From Imbricaverruca yamaguchii (Eukaryota > Arthropoda > Thecostraca > Neoverrucidae), in contig JAOTOL010001564.1 in the NCBI GenBank assembly GCA_034440575.1, positions 868,001 to 932,000 on the forward strand: a DNA stretch of 64,000 nucleotides, written 5' to 3'. The notes beneath the pieces are model-generated. The model was given only the letters and a program-made list of their open reading frames with translations, had not been told where the DNA came from and did no database searches. Of the stretch, positions 1 through 15,400 are shown in pieces (the first letter of the stretch is position 1; every line of letters starts with the position of its first letter). A program made the translations under genes and the position numbers.

Positions 1-3000
1 CATGAAGGTGATTCCGGAGGTTTGAAACAAAAATACTGTACTCTTCAAAATGTCGTGGTCATCAACTGCTTTGTTTTTTTTTACAATTGGTGAAGTTTAA
101 CTAAGCCCAGGTGAGTGAACTAATGTGACCTGGGGTCAGTGAACTAAAATTACCTTAGACCAGCTTAAAAAAAAGAAAATAGAAAGTTGATAGAGGGAAA
201 AGCACACTAAATTTCAGTTCGCTTACCTGTTTCCTTTGTCTCTATTTCTCGAAAAACGGGGCAGAAAATCCACCGCCGTCATGGCATGGGAAGCATTTTG
301 AATATGTAGGGGTGGCGGCTCTGCCGTCGGTAGGATGTCGGGGGGTGTGGGTGTGCGGGGTGTGAGTGGGGTGGGTGTGTGTGTGGGTGAGTGGGGATTG
401 GGTGATAGGGGTGTGGGTGTGTGAGGTGTGAGTGGGGCGTGTGTATAAAGTGTGTTTTAGATATTGCCTAAACTCGACTGGATCTGATTGAACTACTTGA
501 ACTAACTGACTTATTGAGGGCTTGACCTAACTCACTCCTTTGTTGATTGTGGCTGTCAGTGGTGTATTGTGTTGTTTTTTCGCCGCCAACTCTACCACAC
601 ATTCCCCAAACTCCAGCCGACGCGATGTTGGTTTGAGTTGCGTCCCTAACACAAATTTATATATGTGCGAGGTCAAAGTTTTGGGAACACCATATAGGTA
701 AGTGAGAGCCCTTAGCCGGATTATAAATAATACGTTGCATGAGATAATTCATGACAATTAAGTTTGTCATTCGTTTGAATGACATGTCCATGTTGGGACT
801 TTTTGGACGCTAGTAATATTATAATTTTGTGTAATGTTCCGCACGAAATAGGTGCCTGTGTTGAGCCCCAAGCGCCTTCCGCTGATGCTTAAATCTACCT
901 ATTCACATTCTTTCCCCTCATTCACGTCACATTTGCTCGCCCCATTCATGCTCTCCTTATTAATTAATGAATTGCTTGGTGCCCAAATTTAGCTCCCGAC
1001 CCCCCCCCACTTCAGCGGTACAAAAACACATAGATCGACAAACCAATGCTCTAATTTTGATGGTACGTTGGCCGAACAGGTAAACATTTCACTGCCAATC
1101 ATGGCTGGCCTAGCCATTATTGGCAGCGTTTCTCGTCTGGACAAAGTCTTAACTGCAACGAGGGGGCTCATCGTACTGGCTCCGGGGGCTGATACAAGTA
1201 CTCTGGTGTCTTTGACCGACATACCTAGCCTTAAATTCGATCGATGCCGCGCGGGCCTTATTCGTCGTACACTTGCGATCAGGTCTGAGGTATCCCATGG
1301 GTGGGCACGGATCCCTCCCGCGTTGGGCACGTACCTGGTCGTCGTTATAACCTAGCCGGCCCTACCATTTTTAGCCTCAGGGCTTATGGCATGCGAAACC
1401 CGTCCATGTGTCCCTCGAACTGTCTGCACCACCCGTGCCCACGTGCAGAGTTCGGGGGTGAGCAAATTACTGGGCAGTGTTTTGCCTATACCCTATAGTC
1501 TGGCGCCAGACTTCCGGCGAACGCAATGTGGTGGCCCCTTTATCGGCCCCTCCCACATGCATACCATGTTCGCCACCTCACCTGCACCCCTGGATCGCAG
1601 AGGCCAACGTGATTTTGCGGTCAAAGATCCAGAGCAGGTGAACTAATACCCCCGAAGCGTCCGTTCATCGCACCCTCTCGAAATCAGGCATTATCCAAAC
1701 GCACGTCATGTATGTAACAACAATAATATTCTAGACAATTTAACTGGCTTCAACAGTCACAACCTCCACTCGGAAACGTTCAGTCCATAGGAGGACGGCA
1801 GGCAGGTCGACTGCCTCGCTTATAAATTTACTTCATCGTACACATTAATATCAGGCACATATCCAAACATCATGTGTGAATCATTCCACCTGGTCGGGAA
1901 GTACTCACGGTACTATCTCCGTCTACGGGTCGGCTGTTGATGACCCGGTCAGAGCGAACAGCGCGGCGCGCACCCCTCATCACCCGCAGCACGGCCGCCA
2001 GTTCAATTATGGACGTAAATGTCCTCCCTTCCTCGCACCTGGTCGCTGAGGTATTTACTACGCGGGCACCGTTCAAGAGGGTCGTAGTTTTCACGTCATC
2101 CAATGCTGCACTCTATCTTCTTTTATCCGGCCCTGCTCTACCCCTCCTCCTGTCCGTCACTGCCGAATTGCTACCACCGGTCTTTGCTGATGCCACCAGA
2201 TAATTTCTATGCTTAATCTAATATATTTACTTTTATATACACCGCATCGCATTGCGCACACACACTGCTCATACACTTCTCGCCATCTCCGACATCTCCG
2301 TCGACTTCCTCCCCATTCTGAACTTATCCTATTTGGTCCCCCTCCCATGAGACGGGTCGCTCCCAGCAATGAACTTGGTGAGAAGGCAGAAGCTCCGGAA
2401 GAGAATTTAGGTTCGTTCGGAAAGGTTGGGGAAAGAGGATGACATGTCAGAAGTATAACACTCACATGACCGATGGTGAGTGGCTAGTGGCCTCAGCTGA
2501 GTACTTCATCTCCTCCGTCCGAAAACTCAGCCATCTGGCCACCGCTGGTTGCCCCTGAGGCGTCGGTCAGGCGTCTACCGCCGCGTGTCTTCGAGTCTCC
2601 TCTGCTTCTCTTCTCTCTTGTCTGTCCTATTCTGCCCCCTTGAATTTTGTGTAACCTCGCCTCCTTTTTTGCTTTAGCCCACCCCCAGGGTTTTGGAGTG
2701 AGCTCGCGCCCCTCATTGGTTTTGGCTTTTGCCGTCTGGGGCCTTCATGGCGTTCTAGAAGGTTCTCCTGCGCGTGGTCACCGACCTCACGGGCCGATGA
2801 CCCTTCTGCCGGAGGTGGTTCAGCTGGTGTTTGGACCTCCGGTGGCCAGCTGGAGGTGCCAAGACATTACTCGGGTTTGCCCCGGATGTTATTGCCGGAA
2901 CCGCCTTCTGATCTTGGGCGCCGGCGCCACTTGCGTTTGTCTTGGCTTTCAGGGCAAATATTTGTAAGGAAAGGGGAAGTTGGCCGGGATCTGGCTGGAC

Positions 3001-3490
3001 GTTGGCGGCCCGTTCGGATGGGAAAATATACAAATTTTGGTGCCGAAAAAAATGTAAACATCCTTACAAATGCTATCCTTTAAAACCCTGTCTTCGTCTT
3101 CAGAAACAATGACGCGGATCAGCGATATTTCAACATCATGCATTTACTTTCAAGTAAAATGATGTCGCACATGACATGGAGTTGCATTGCTCTGTATCTA
3201 AGTTCGCGCTGGATATTCACCAAGGATTGTCGTATTCATGTTTAACAGTGGAATCATACTGAGATGTAGCCGTTGTTATTAAGCATCTTCGAAGCTTATT
3301 ATCCTCATGTTGGATCTCAAGCTGCCCTTCTCCTCCTACGCTGTTTAGCTTAGTCCCTCTCCGAAAAATGGCATAACTTGCGTGATATCATAGGGCTCAA
3401 CCCTTCCGATGCTTTTTTAATTTATCAGCCCATTATCAAATAATTTCTTTACTACTTGGCCCCGGTTTGTAAATGTGAAGTATGAGCCCA
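1..3490. other. Gene-free stretch
   Basis: No coding region is recognised here. A GT/GGTG-rich low-complexity tract lies at about 340-440. Open frames around 1070-1350 and 1940-2200 occur on both strands together and show no family motif, so they are treated as chance. Confidence 0.5.
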
Positions 3491-3494
3491 ATTT

Positions 3495-5330
3495 TCAGTG
3501 CATCTTGTCAAAAATAGTTTGTCGTTGCAGCAAGTGTTTGACCAGAGCTCTCAGGAACTTTCTTTGATCCACCTTGGCGATGTACACTCCGATACCGATG
3601 TGTTCAGTTCTGAGCGTGCAAAAAGCTGTCCTGAAGTGTTGTATGTGCTTGGATAGGTGTAGTGTGCACCTGTCTACGATTATCAGCACCACGGGACAGT
3701 ACCTCGTGTAGCATCGCGTGCCTCTGACTTGATCAGTGCCATGAATGTTGTCGGCTTCCAAGTCATAGTGCTGCAATATCTTGTGAAAACCGGCTACATG
3801 GAGTAGCTGCAGGCAGAAGTACCCCGGGTCATGTGGACTCACAGCAAGGCATCGTCGAATATTTGAGCATGTGAACTGGGAACCCATATGACCTTCCCAG
3901 GTCCTGAAATTCACACCGCAGTGTAGCGCCAAAATAGACGGGCAAGCAGGCGTTTCACCCGACAGTCCTGGGGCCTCCTCACTATGTCACTGGGATGGAT
4001 GATATATTTTCCAAGTACGCAACTGATGGACCTGATTCATATTGCAATCGAAAGCCCAAAATCTTTTGTCGCCATAAAATAAATTTACCGGGCCTGCAGG
4101 TCAGATGCGACGTCACACATCAGACAAAGTCAAAGTATTTTGCAGATTCGAAAGGCTCAAGGCTGGGTGGAAGCGAGTTCGTACTATGGGGTGGGAGCGA
4201 CCCAGTAGACCAAGATGGTCTTGGTCCCACAGGGTTTGGCACACGGTCAGCACGAAAGTGGGAATGTGGTCATCCTGCGCCTGGAAGTCGTTAGGGTCGA
4301 CCACATAGGTCACAGTGTAGGTGAACGCCATCGTCGCCAGTGTAGCTGCACTGGCAGCAAGCAGCCTGTCGGCCATAGCCAGGCCATAGCCAGAACGGCG
4401 GCAGCAAGGAGTGGATGTGCAATGTCTTGTGCCCCAAGAGCAGGTGCATGCCATCGGTAACCCCGGTCACCGGTATAGCCGTATGCTTGAGTCCATCGCG
4501 CTTGAACAGATTCCGGATGCGACATGCGACAATGTTTGTCACCCTTCCTCGGTCATGCCGCGTGCCACGACCTCCGAATTCCTGAGCAGGGTGAGAAGCC
4601 GTCGCTTTCCCATGATGACCTTGAAACTGACAAGCCTGTTGTGGATTCGAACAGCTGCGGGGCAGTTCACTTTCTGTGGAAGCTGTGTATAATGTTGAGC
4701 TCGGTGGACGCCAGCATATCACTCCAGGTGATGCACCCGTACAGGTGGTTTGTTTTCTCTTGAGTTTTGCCACTCGGCGTGACTGGCTTTTCATTCCCAG
4801 CGTTGTGTTCGTGCTTTCCTCTTTTCAGCGATCATGTCCGTGATGAACAGAGCTCGCACGCATCCACCTCCCTGATGTTTGTTCGGGCGTCACCAAGGAC
4901 ATCGGTCCCCTCCGTCGGAGCGGTGGCGGGTCTCGGAGGCTGTCTTCTGGCGTGTGGTCGGTCGACGATAGCCGGACGGCGTCCCGACTTGATGGCCTAA
5001 CGCCGCAGACTTGATATGACTCGACAGATGGGGGCTGGTGCAGTTGTAGGTAGGCTTCGTCGAACTTTTATGATGCCGTGTTAGGTCCACCCTGCCGGCC
5101 TGAACAGGCTGTTCGTCCCGTGCAACTTATTTGTGCCCATCGCCAGCGACATACTGACGGAGCGCGTCTTCATGTCCGCTGAAGTCTGGTTACTGAGCTG
5201 GATCAGCTCGGGGTCAGAGCCAGAGTGCCGCCGACAGATTGCCGATCAGCTCTGCCGTTTGAGAGGCGGTCAGGGTTACCACTCGACACGCTTTGTCTGC
5301 GCCAGTCGGCGGCGAGGCTTCTACTGACAT
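3495..5330 (-). pseudogene. Decayed, unrecognised protein-coding locus
   Basis: Read on the minus strand, this stretch gives consecutive protein-like segments in shifting frames. The downstream end is an intact 145-codon frame (3495-3932) ending in a stop. Upstream, 4113-4454 and 4291-4794 are overlapping frames which, joined by frame changes, read as continuous protein (for example VVDPNDFQAQDDHIPTFVLT followed by a TLWDQDHLGLLGRS segment). More fragments run to about 5330 with internal stops. The stretch is richer in GC than its flanks. I do not recognise the family. It could be an old transposon protein, an endogenous viral fragment or a dead host gene; the pattern of frameshifts and stops is what indicates decay. 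Confidence 0.35.
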
Positions 5331-5749
5331 GGGAATGTATTTTATGGTGTTCGAAAGTGCGGACCTCTTATCAGTCAATTATCGCGCATCCGAGCGACAG
5401 AAACGCGAACCACGTCGCGTAGCGCGAGCAGTACCCGTTCTTATGAGCGTCCTCGGCCGCGGTCACCCTCATCAGCCGCAGTCGCATGAAGCGTGAACCG
5501 GGGACAAGTCGTCTGTTATTAGTGTACCCAATCGTAATTCGCACCAGTAGTCACCACCGCTTATACAACTTAGTATACAACTTCCATGCAACTTAGTATA
5601 CAACGACCGCTTCACGGGATCAGCGGGAGTGGATTCCTCGGGCGGTTGAATGCAGTGGTGCATAAAAAGATTGTATTGAGTGCATCCTTGTATCATGCTA
5701 TAGTTACCCAACCTGCATCAACAGAGATAAAGGAATAATTAACATATGA

Positions 5750-6721
5750 TTAACACGCGCCCTGGAGGGCCTCTGAAAATAACGCGCAATGGAGGTGGGG
5801 CGGACTCCGCCCCCTAAGATCTCAGCTCCTATAAAGGCTGGAGCAACGAAATTCACAGGATAGATGGGCACGATAGAGAACTCTATTGTGTGCAAAGTTC
5901 ATAACCTTAGGTCAATATCTTCAAGGTCAAATGAGGTCAAAATAACAAACTTTTCTGGTTTTGCGTGGCTTGGCTTGTCATTGTTATGGATCGCTGTGGT
6001 TGTACTTAAATGCTCCAAAATTGGCATTAATTATGTTTTGAACATTACTAATGATGCAATACAGATGTCAGATACGCCATTTGACCTCAGGTCACCTATA
6101 TAGGAGCACTTTATTAGGTCATTACCTGCTCCAGTTACCGGAACCGGGCTCCCATCCCGACTGCTCCGTTGGGCGGCTCGGCAGAGTCGGCTTCGCAAAT
6201 AAAGGAGTGAAATACATGAATAAGGTATGGAAATGCTTAGGCACACAATGACAAACAGTAGATTTCGGGATGTATAGGGAGTAACATGTAAAGTGACATC
6301 AATCGCATGACAGTCATTTGCATTCATTCTAGTTGACCAAGTTTGGTTCCATTAGCCTATCATGAACTTGACCTGACTTGACCTCGGCGACCTAACATGA
6401 CTTGTAAACTATATAGCATAACACTATGCATCAAACAAGTCGCTAATTTTGCCAAGAACACTTCCTTTTTGCTAATATACGGGAAGCGCATCAGCGACGA
6501 TATTTGTGATCTGGTGCTGAGACAATTTTTTTAATTTAGCGACCTCTAACTCGAAACATTTTCGGTCGATTTTCATTTTTCTTACTTTAAACAACGCGCC
6601 GTTCATTTATTGGCAGGTACACAAACAATGGCACATATCGGGCGGTAAAATCTGGAGTTACCTACGAAAAAGCGGAGGGGTGGGCGGATTTCGCCCCCCC
6701 CCCCTCCAGGGCGCGTGTTAA
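5750..6721. mobile_element. MITE-like element flanked by TTAA with inverted termini
   Basis: TTAA at 5750-5753 is followed by CACGCGCCCTGGAGG, and the exact reverse complement precedes TTAA at 6718-6721. Both ends also carry a GC-rich block just inside (GGCGGACTCCGCCCC on the left, a related GGGCGGATTTCGCCCC on the right, interrupted by a C-run). TTAA target duplications are typical of piggyBac-superfamily elements and their non-autonomous derivatives. The roughly 960-bp interior has no transposase frame, so it is called non-autonomous. Confidence 0.6.
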
Positions 6722-7980
6722 GTTACATACAAGAAAATATTCAGCACCGTTCAGGTACATCACATCAATTCTGCATGGCATGCATGTTAATTTCTCAGGA
6801 AATAGTCGCTCACTAGATTTGAATATAAGCACCGTAAGAATAGGTCGTACAAGTTGACCTTTGGTCTATCATTAGCCACAAATGGACCAATCGAATTGTT
6901 CTTATTGGATTGTTCAGAAGAAATAAGAACATATAGACGGTGAAACCACCTACCACCAACTTAATGGCACCATTGTGACATGATTTGGGATGACATTGTC
7001 CATTGTTTATACACACGCAGCGGAGGATGGGGGGAGGCGGAATCCGTCCACCCCTCCTGTTTTTCAACGATATCTCATAAACGTGCGTGGATATATAAAT
7101 TAAATTGTGTGACTTGTTACTTCCTTTTTTAATGGTCAGCGCATCCTTTGCGACCAAAAATGTCTGAATATGATGATCAATATAGGAACTGCGTGGAAGC
7201 GAAGTCTACCGACTGTCCGGCCGTCTGCCCACCGACTGTCCGGCCGTCTGCCCACCGACTGTCCGGCCGTCTGCCCACCGACTGTCCGGCCGTCTGCCCA
7301 CCGCCGGACGGCCGTCTGCCCACCGACTGTCCGGCCGTCTGCCCACCGACTGTCCGGCCGTCTGCCCACCGACTGTCCGGCCGTCTGCCCACCGCCGGCC
7401 GGCCGTCTGCCCACCGCCGGCCGGCCGTCTGCCCACCGACTGTCCGGCCGTCTGCCCACCGCCGGACGGCCGTCTGCCCACCGACTGTCCGGCCGTCTGC
7501 CCACCGACTGTCCGGCCGTCTGCCCACCGACTGTCCGGCCGTCTGCCCACCGCCGGCCGGCCGTCTGCCCACCGCCGGCCGGCCGTCTGCCCACCGACTG
7601 TCCGGCCGTCTGCCCACCGCCGGCCGGCCGTCTGCCCACCGCCGGCCGGCCGTCTGCCCACCGCCGGCCGGCCGTCTGCCCACCGCCGGCCGGCCGTCTG
7701 CCCACCGCCGGCCGGCCGTCAAACGGCCCAGTCGAGCGCTCAAGGTCACACAGTCTCCGCTGTGCAGTGAAGTGGCGGCCTGGTGCGGTGGCCAATTTTG
7801 ACCAAATTAATCTATGAAGGCGTTAACCTAGGTTCATACAATTTATGCTAAAGTGAGTTTACAACATCTGTAATCTACCCTCAAAATTACGTGCTTTTTG
7901 CATCAGTAGTGTGCGAGATCTTAGGGGGCACCGAATCTTCCTCCCTCCGGTGCGCGTTATGAGAGGCCCTCCGAAGTTCG
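5768..7980. repeat. Related inverted repeat arms (5768-5823 and 7915-7980)
   Basis: The segment at 5768-5823 (GGAGGGCCTCTG... through CCCCCTAAGATCTC) recurs in inverted orientation at 7915-7980 with substitutions and small gaps. A third related GC-rich block lies at about 7020-7055. This looks like several pieces of one repeat family, partly overlapping the left end of the TTAA-flanked element. Confidence 0.45.
7209..7722. repeat. Minisatellite, 23-bp and 22-bp units
   Basis: Twenty-three consecutive units share the tail GGCCGTCTGCCCA. Type A (23 bp) starts CCGACTGTCC; type B (22 bp) starts CCGCCGGCC; type C (22 bp) starts CCGCCGGAC. The order is A A A A C A A A B B A C A A A B B A B B B B B. 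All six frames stay open for up to 219 codons because of the repeat, so the long open frames here are not genes. Confidence 0.97.
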
Positions 7981-8129
7981 TGAGATGCCTGAGAAAAGAG
8001 CATGGAAGTACTGTTATCCTGTACCTATTAAGAAAGAAGGTATAAAAATAGTTATCAGAACATATTTTATTGACTTATACATCTCAAACTAAGTGGTTAG
8101 TAAAATTAACAATTTCGCATTACAAAAAG

Positions 8130-8400
8130 GAGAAGCTATATGTAGGTTGATATGTATGATATGTATGTATGAGTAAAGCTGGACAAACAAGTAAATGCGC
8201 ATGTGATGATGCATTTGTACCTATATGATTAATTGCATGTGATTTCAGCTGTGTGCTACTGTGTGCATGTTTGTGCATGAATGTGCATGGATGCATATCA
8301 GTGTATACTTATGTATGTACATGCTAGTATATGTGTATGTATATATATATTTGTATGTATGTGTGAGTGCATGCATTTATGTATGTGAAGTAAGTTTTAG
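8130..8400. repeat. ATGT/TGTG-rich low-complexity tract
   Basis: A run of imperfect ATGT, GTAT and TGTGCATG motifs without a gene. It is simple-sequence DNA flanked by AT-rich DNA without other recognisable features. Confidence 0.6.
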
Positions 8401-9533
8401 GTGTACATGTTTCATGTGTGTGGATATGCTGTAACACTGTCGCACAGATTTGTGTGATAGTGCACTTGTATGTACACTTTTCCCCTCATAACATTTCACT
8501 TTGTGGCCCCAGGAGTTCCTTGGCATTACTAGCTTGCTACCTAGCTGAGGTGCTCCTGGGGCTACTTCTACTAATAACTGGTGATGGCCTATCTGCAAAA
8601 AAAAAGAAAATATGCAAATAGTTATAGTGAACTGTAGGTGTGGAGAGTAATGACATGTATATTGGCATCCTGAGGCATTCCTAAGCTGGCTGTCCTAACT
8701 TTTGAATAGTTGGCGATGGGAAAGCCCGATAGCAATCGAGCCTGTAACAGTGTGTGCAACCAAATAGGGTAGGCTACTGCATACGAAATAGGGGTCGACA
8801 TTAGGAAAAAAGAAAGTAAAAAGAACTATGAATTTGGCTATCATTGCAGCAACACCAATGTAGAGGCGGTACGTTGCCCCCCCTCCCGCCTCCCACCTCC
8901 CATTGACTCGTGGATTAATTTCCAAGTGTACGACTTCTAGTGAGAATACAAACTAAGGGTTCCCGTGCCCCGTCCCTCGTTCAGAATTTGGCATAAGACG
9001 TTGTTCTGGAGTGATCCCTATCTTCCATGTCAACGTGGCTGGAGATGTCGAGTGGATCAAGGGCCCCAGCCACTCCCCTTGGCTTGGTACCTTGCTAATA
9101 TTAAGTTATCATATTCTCACATTGAACTTGAAAAGAAAATCAGGTCCGATCCCCCCCCCCCCCCTGGTTTGATGATATTTCCAGCCTTGCCACTCAGTGC
9201 TGTTGGTCGTTTTCTTCTTTGCACACCGGGATTGCGAGTTGACAAATTCAGTCAAAATTATCAGCGTTACTAGCTTATTGTTATCGCTGCTCAAAATTTT
9301 CGTTACTCGCTTCTCGTCACCTTTGCTGTACTCTATCCTTGTCCATCGCCGTTCTTGTCGTTCATATCACCTCCCTACCACGTGTGGTTATCTTGAGCTG
9401 TGAGCTTTGACGCGCATCACAGAGCCGGCCGGGGTGCGCGACTCGACCGGACCGCGCTGCGGGGGGCAGGGTGAAAGGCGCCGCTCTTACGCGTCGCCGG
9501 CTCCCGCATTGGCACACCCCGCATCTCGCCGGC

Positions 9534-9569
9534 TATTTAATGCCGCCCACGGTCGCACGGTGGTTCACT
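9534..9569 (+). promoter_or_regulatory. Core promoter of the cuticular protein gene (TATA box + initiator)
   Basis: TATTTAA at 9534-9540 is followed by TTCACTC at 9564-9570. The A of TCACT (9567) lies 33 bp downstream of the start of the TATA-like box, the spacing expected between a TATA box and an arthropod initiator. The start codon of the cuticular gene follows 40 bp later. The surrounding 9420-9620 region is CpG-rich. Confidence 0.6.
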
Positions 9570-9606
9570 CGCTGTCTACGCGCCGCTGGACGCCACTGCA
9601 CGCACC

Positions 9607-12478
<2,872 letters not shown>

Positions 12479-12479
12479 A

Positions 12480-15400
12480 CGCCACTGGCGATTTGCTGGA
12501 AAGGACGCCCCCGAACCGCATCCATCCATCGTTACTGTGCTGCCAACCCATACTATGTCACCTGAGCGTTAAATACACATTGTGCGTCGGTCCGTGTTCT
12601 CATATGGAGTGGTTTGGATGCGGAGGAACTTGGGCGAATGGCTTGCCGTGCGGGTGCGACCCGTCATCGCTCGCGAATTTCTGTTCACTGTTTTCCTTTT
12701 GCACGGGCAGGGCATGCGATTGAGACGGTTCCCTTGATTTTTTTCCGGATTCATTGCATAGACACGTATGTACGAGTTAAGCCTGAAGGTACATGCTCAT
12801 GACAGTTTTATGATGGTGACTGTATACTATGTATACATGTATCGTATTCACATTCCATGCGGTTCGAGCGGACCACAAATTTGCTGGTGTCGCTGACAAA
12901 AGAATTGATGATTGCTCCTCAGAATGTATGTGGTTTGGCTAACAGTAGTTGTAAACTTTCCGTCAAAATTCTACATTTCTGGCGTGGAGCTTTACTTAGG
13001 TATGTACCTTACTTCTAAGGTATTTCGAGGCCTGTGGGTATTTGGAGGAATAATTCGTCGCTATAAATGCCTTCGCTGCATATCTTTAATGAGGGATGTG
13101 CATGAAAATGATGAACAATTAACTAAATATGTAGAACGAAATAAGCTTTATCGGTGTACACAGCAAGTTTCTGGGAGCTCAAAATGGCTTTATTGGTGTA
13201 TGCGTACCTATGAAGAGCTATGAAGTTGCATGTTTGCTCACCCCATTTGGTTTAGAGATATCGGACGCACCCTTGCCTGCCAAAATTACCTGACCTCATT
13301 TTGGTGCTGCAGGCTGAACTAACCACCCACCTTAAGGTGCTGTCATCTAATAATAAAGAGGAAGATGTGAACGGCACTGGTCTCAAGCAAGATTATGTGA
13401 GCCCCGTATAGAACACAAATATCGTAACATATTTTGTTTCCCCTGGGAAATATCACACATAAAACCAGCACCATCCGTCACATTCCTCGTCCGAGCATGA
13501 CATGCGCCTATATTCAGATGACTTAGCGGATGGATGTTATCCCGTGTTGTAGGGGTAAGTGTGATTTTCCACAAGCCCACAATCTACCAGTTTTGTTCGG
13601 CCTGTGACAGAATAGACTTGTTCGTTCTATGGCTTCAAGAATATTTAAGATAAATCTTCATTAATTCGGTAAGACGGTAATATTTCGCTATGACGACATT
13701 AAGAGACAGGATCGACGTTTTAACTGCACCTAATACCAAAGTTGTGATATCACAACTTTGCTGCCGTGTCATTGGCGATATCCATACCAGACTCACCATG
13801 ACTTGTTTTCCATTGTTTTCCAATATGCATTTATGCATATGCATTGTATGCACAGTTGATGCCATTTTCGGTCAGAACAGCTTGGATCGTGTCGATGTTT
13901 TCGGAAGTTATCCATTTTCGAATGATGATCCCACTTGATGTGCGAAGTCTTGACTTGTGACAAGGCGTGTTACTTTGTATATACTAAGGGGAGTGATTGG
14001 ACCCCGGATAAAAGTTTAACAAAAACACCAGTTGGCACCCCAGTCAACTTAACAGAGTGACACCCATGTTTGTGATGCTGCGTTTAAGCCTTCAAAATTC
14101 TTAGTCTTTATGCAGTTTTATTATGTGGTAGAATAGGGGATATCTAATTATCCTGCTCATGCTGATTTCGGATTTGATTGTATTTCGTTCGGAATGAATA
14201 TAACTATGGCAAGGTAGTTGACCTAGTTCAGGCGAAAGAGGACCACTTCCCGAATGGTTGATGATCGATGACTCATGCAGATGAAAAGATTGACATGGCC
14301 AACATTGTGCCAAAGTCTCATTGGGCCACCTAGGAAGCCAAAACTATTAATTATTGGCAAAGTCAAAATCATCCGAGGTCATTGACCTATAGCAAGTTTT
14401 TGGAGGAATGGGTGGGTCGATACCTGGTATGCATGAAACTATATTGAATTGAAACTTACTGGAATTTGTCAGTGCCTACATGTAACACGTATATCTAGGA
14501 TTTGTATTTGAGGTCGTATCAGTGACCCAAGGCCAATGCCAATGCTTGCCATGTTGGACCAATGTGACTAGTTCGTAATAGATATATTTTGGTTTCGACG
14601 ATATTTGCCTTCGTTCGAATGCTGAAGGTTCAGAAGTGCCCCATCCGATTTGTTTGGATTCCGTCATCAAGTGACCTGAAGTTAAGACAAGATATAGCGA
14701 GTAAGGGAAACAACGCCTCTTTAGACACTTATTTGTGTCGTACATTTTCGAGTCTTTACGGCCTAAGCAATATCAAAATGTCCTTGCACGAACTAAGTTT
14801 CCCAGTGAAACGAAAACCGCGAATCGTATCATATCCGTGTCAATCCACGAAGGTCAATGTCATCCAAAGTCATGATGTTCGCCCAACAGAAAACGTTGCC
14901 CGGCAAAAGTTTTTCGTTGCCTAATTAGCTATGAAGTGGCCTGCTTTTTAGCTATTTTTTCCAGAAATGGAGACAAAGCATGTTTTCCGAAGTCGATTTC
15001 GTTCTTAAAACCACTATGTTGATTTTCAAGATTATATGAAACTAAAATATGAGGTCGTCGAATGGCAGACAGTTCAAAATTTGCGTAGGATGTCCTTTAA
15101 CTGTATTAGTTGTTAACTTTAAGATAACAACACGATTACAATGCCCGACTTTTCGGAATCATTCGTCCAAGGGCAGCAAAAGGCGACCATATTATGCAGT
15201 CAAAATTATAATCATACATCATGCATTATTCTGAATGCATACATTCTTCGCTTTGTGTTGCCCTTGAAGAAGTTATTATGCCATAAGGGCTGACACTGAA
15301 ATCATGTTCCCATCTTAGGGTTGAAATACCAATGTAGTTAAAGGCGCTAAGTCACTTTTGGAACGCGAATTCATTTTCGGACCCTATTCGTCAAGGGGTT

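Noticed and set aside
7136..7817. Long open frames (up to 219 codons) on both strands
   Set aside because: They are produced by the 22/23-bp minisatellite and are open in most frames; no start context, domain or splice pattern.
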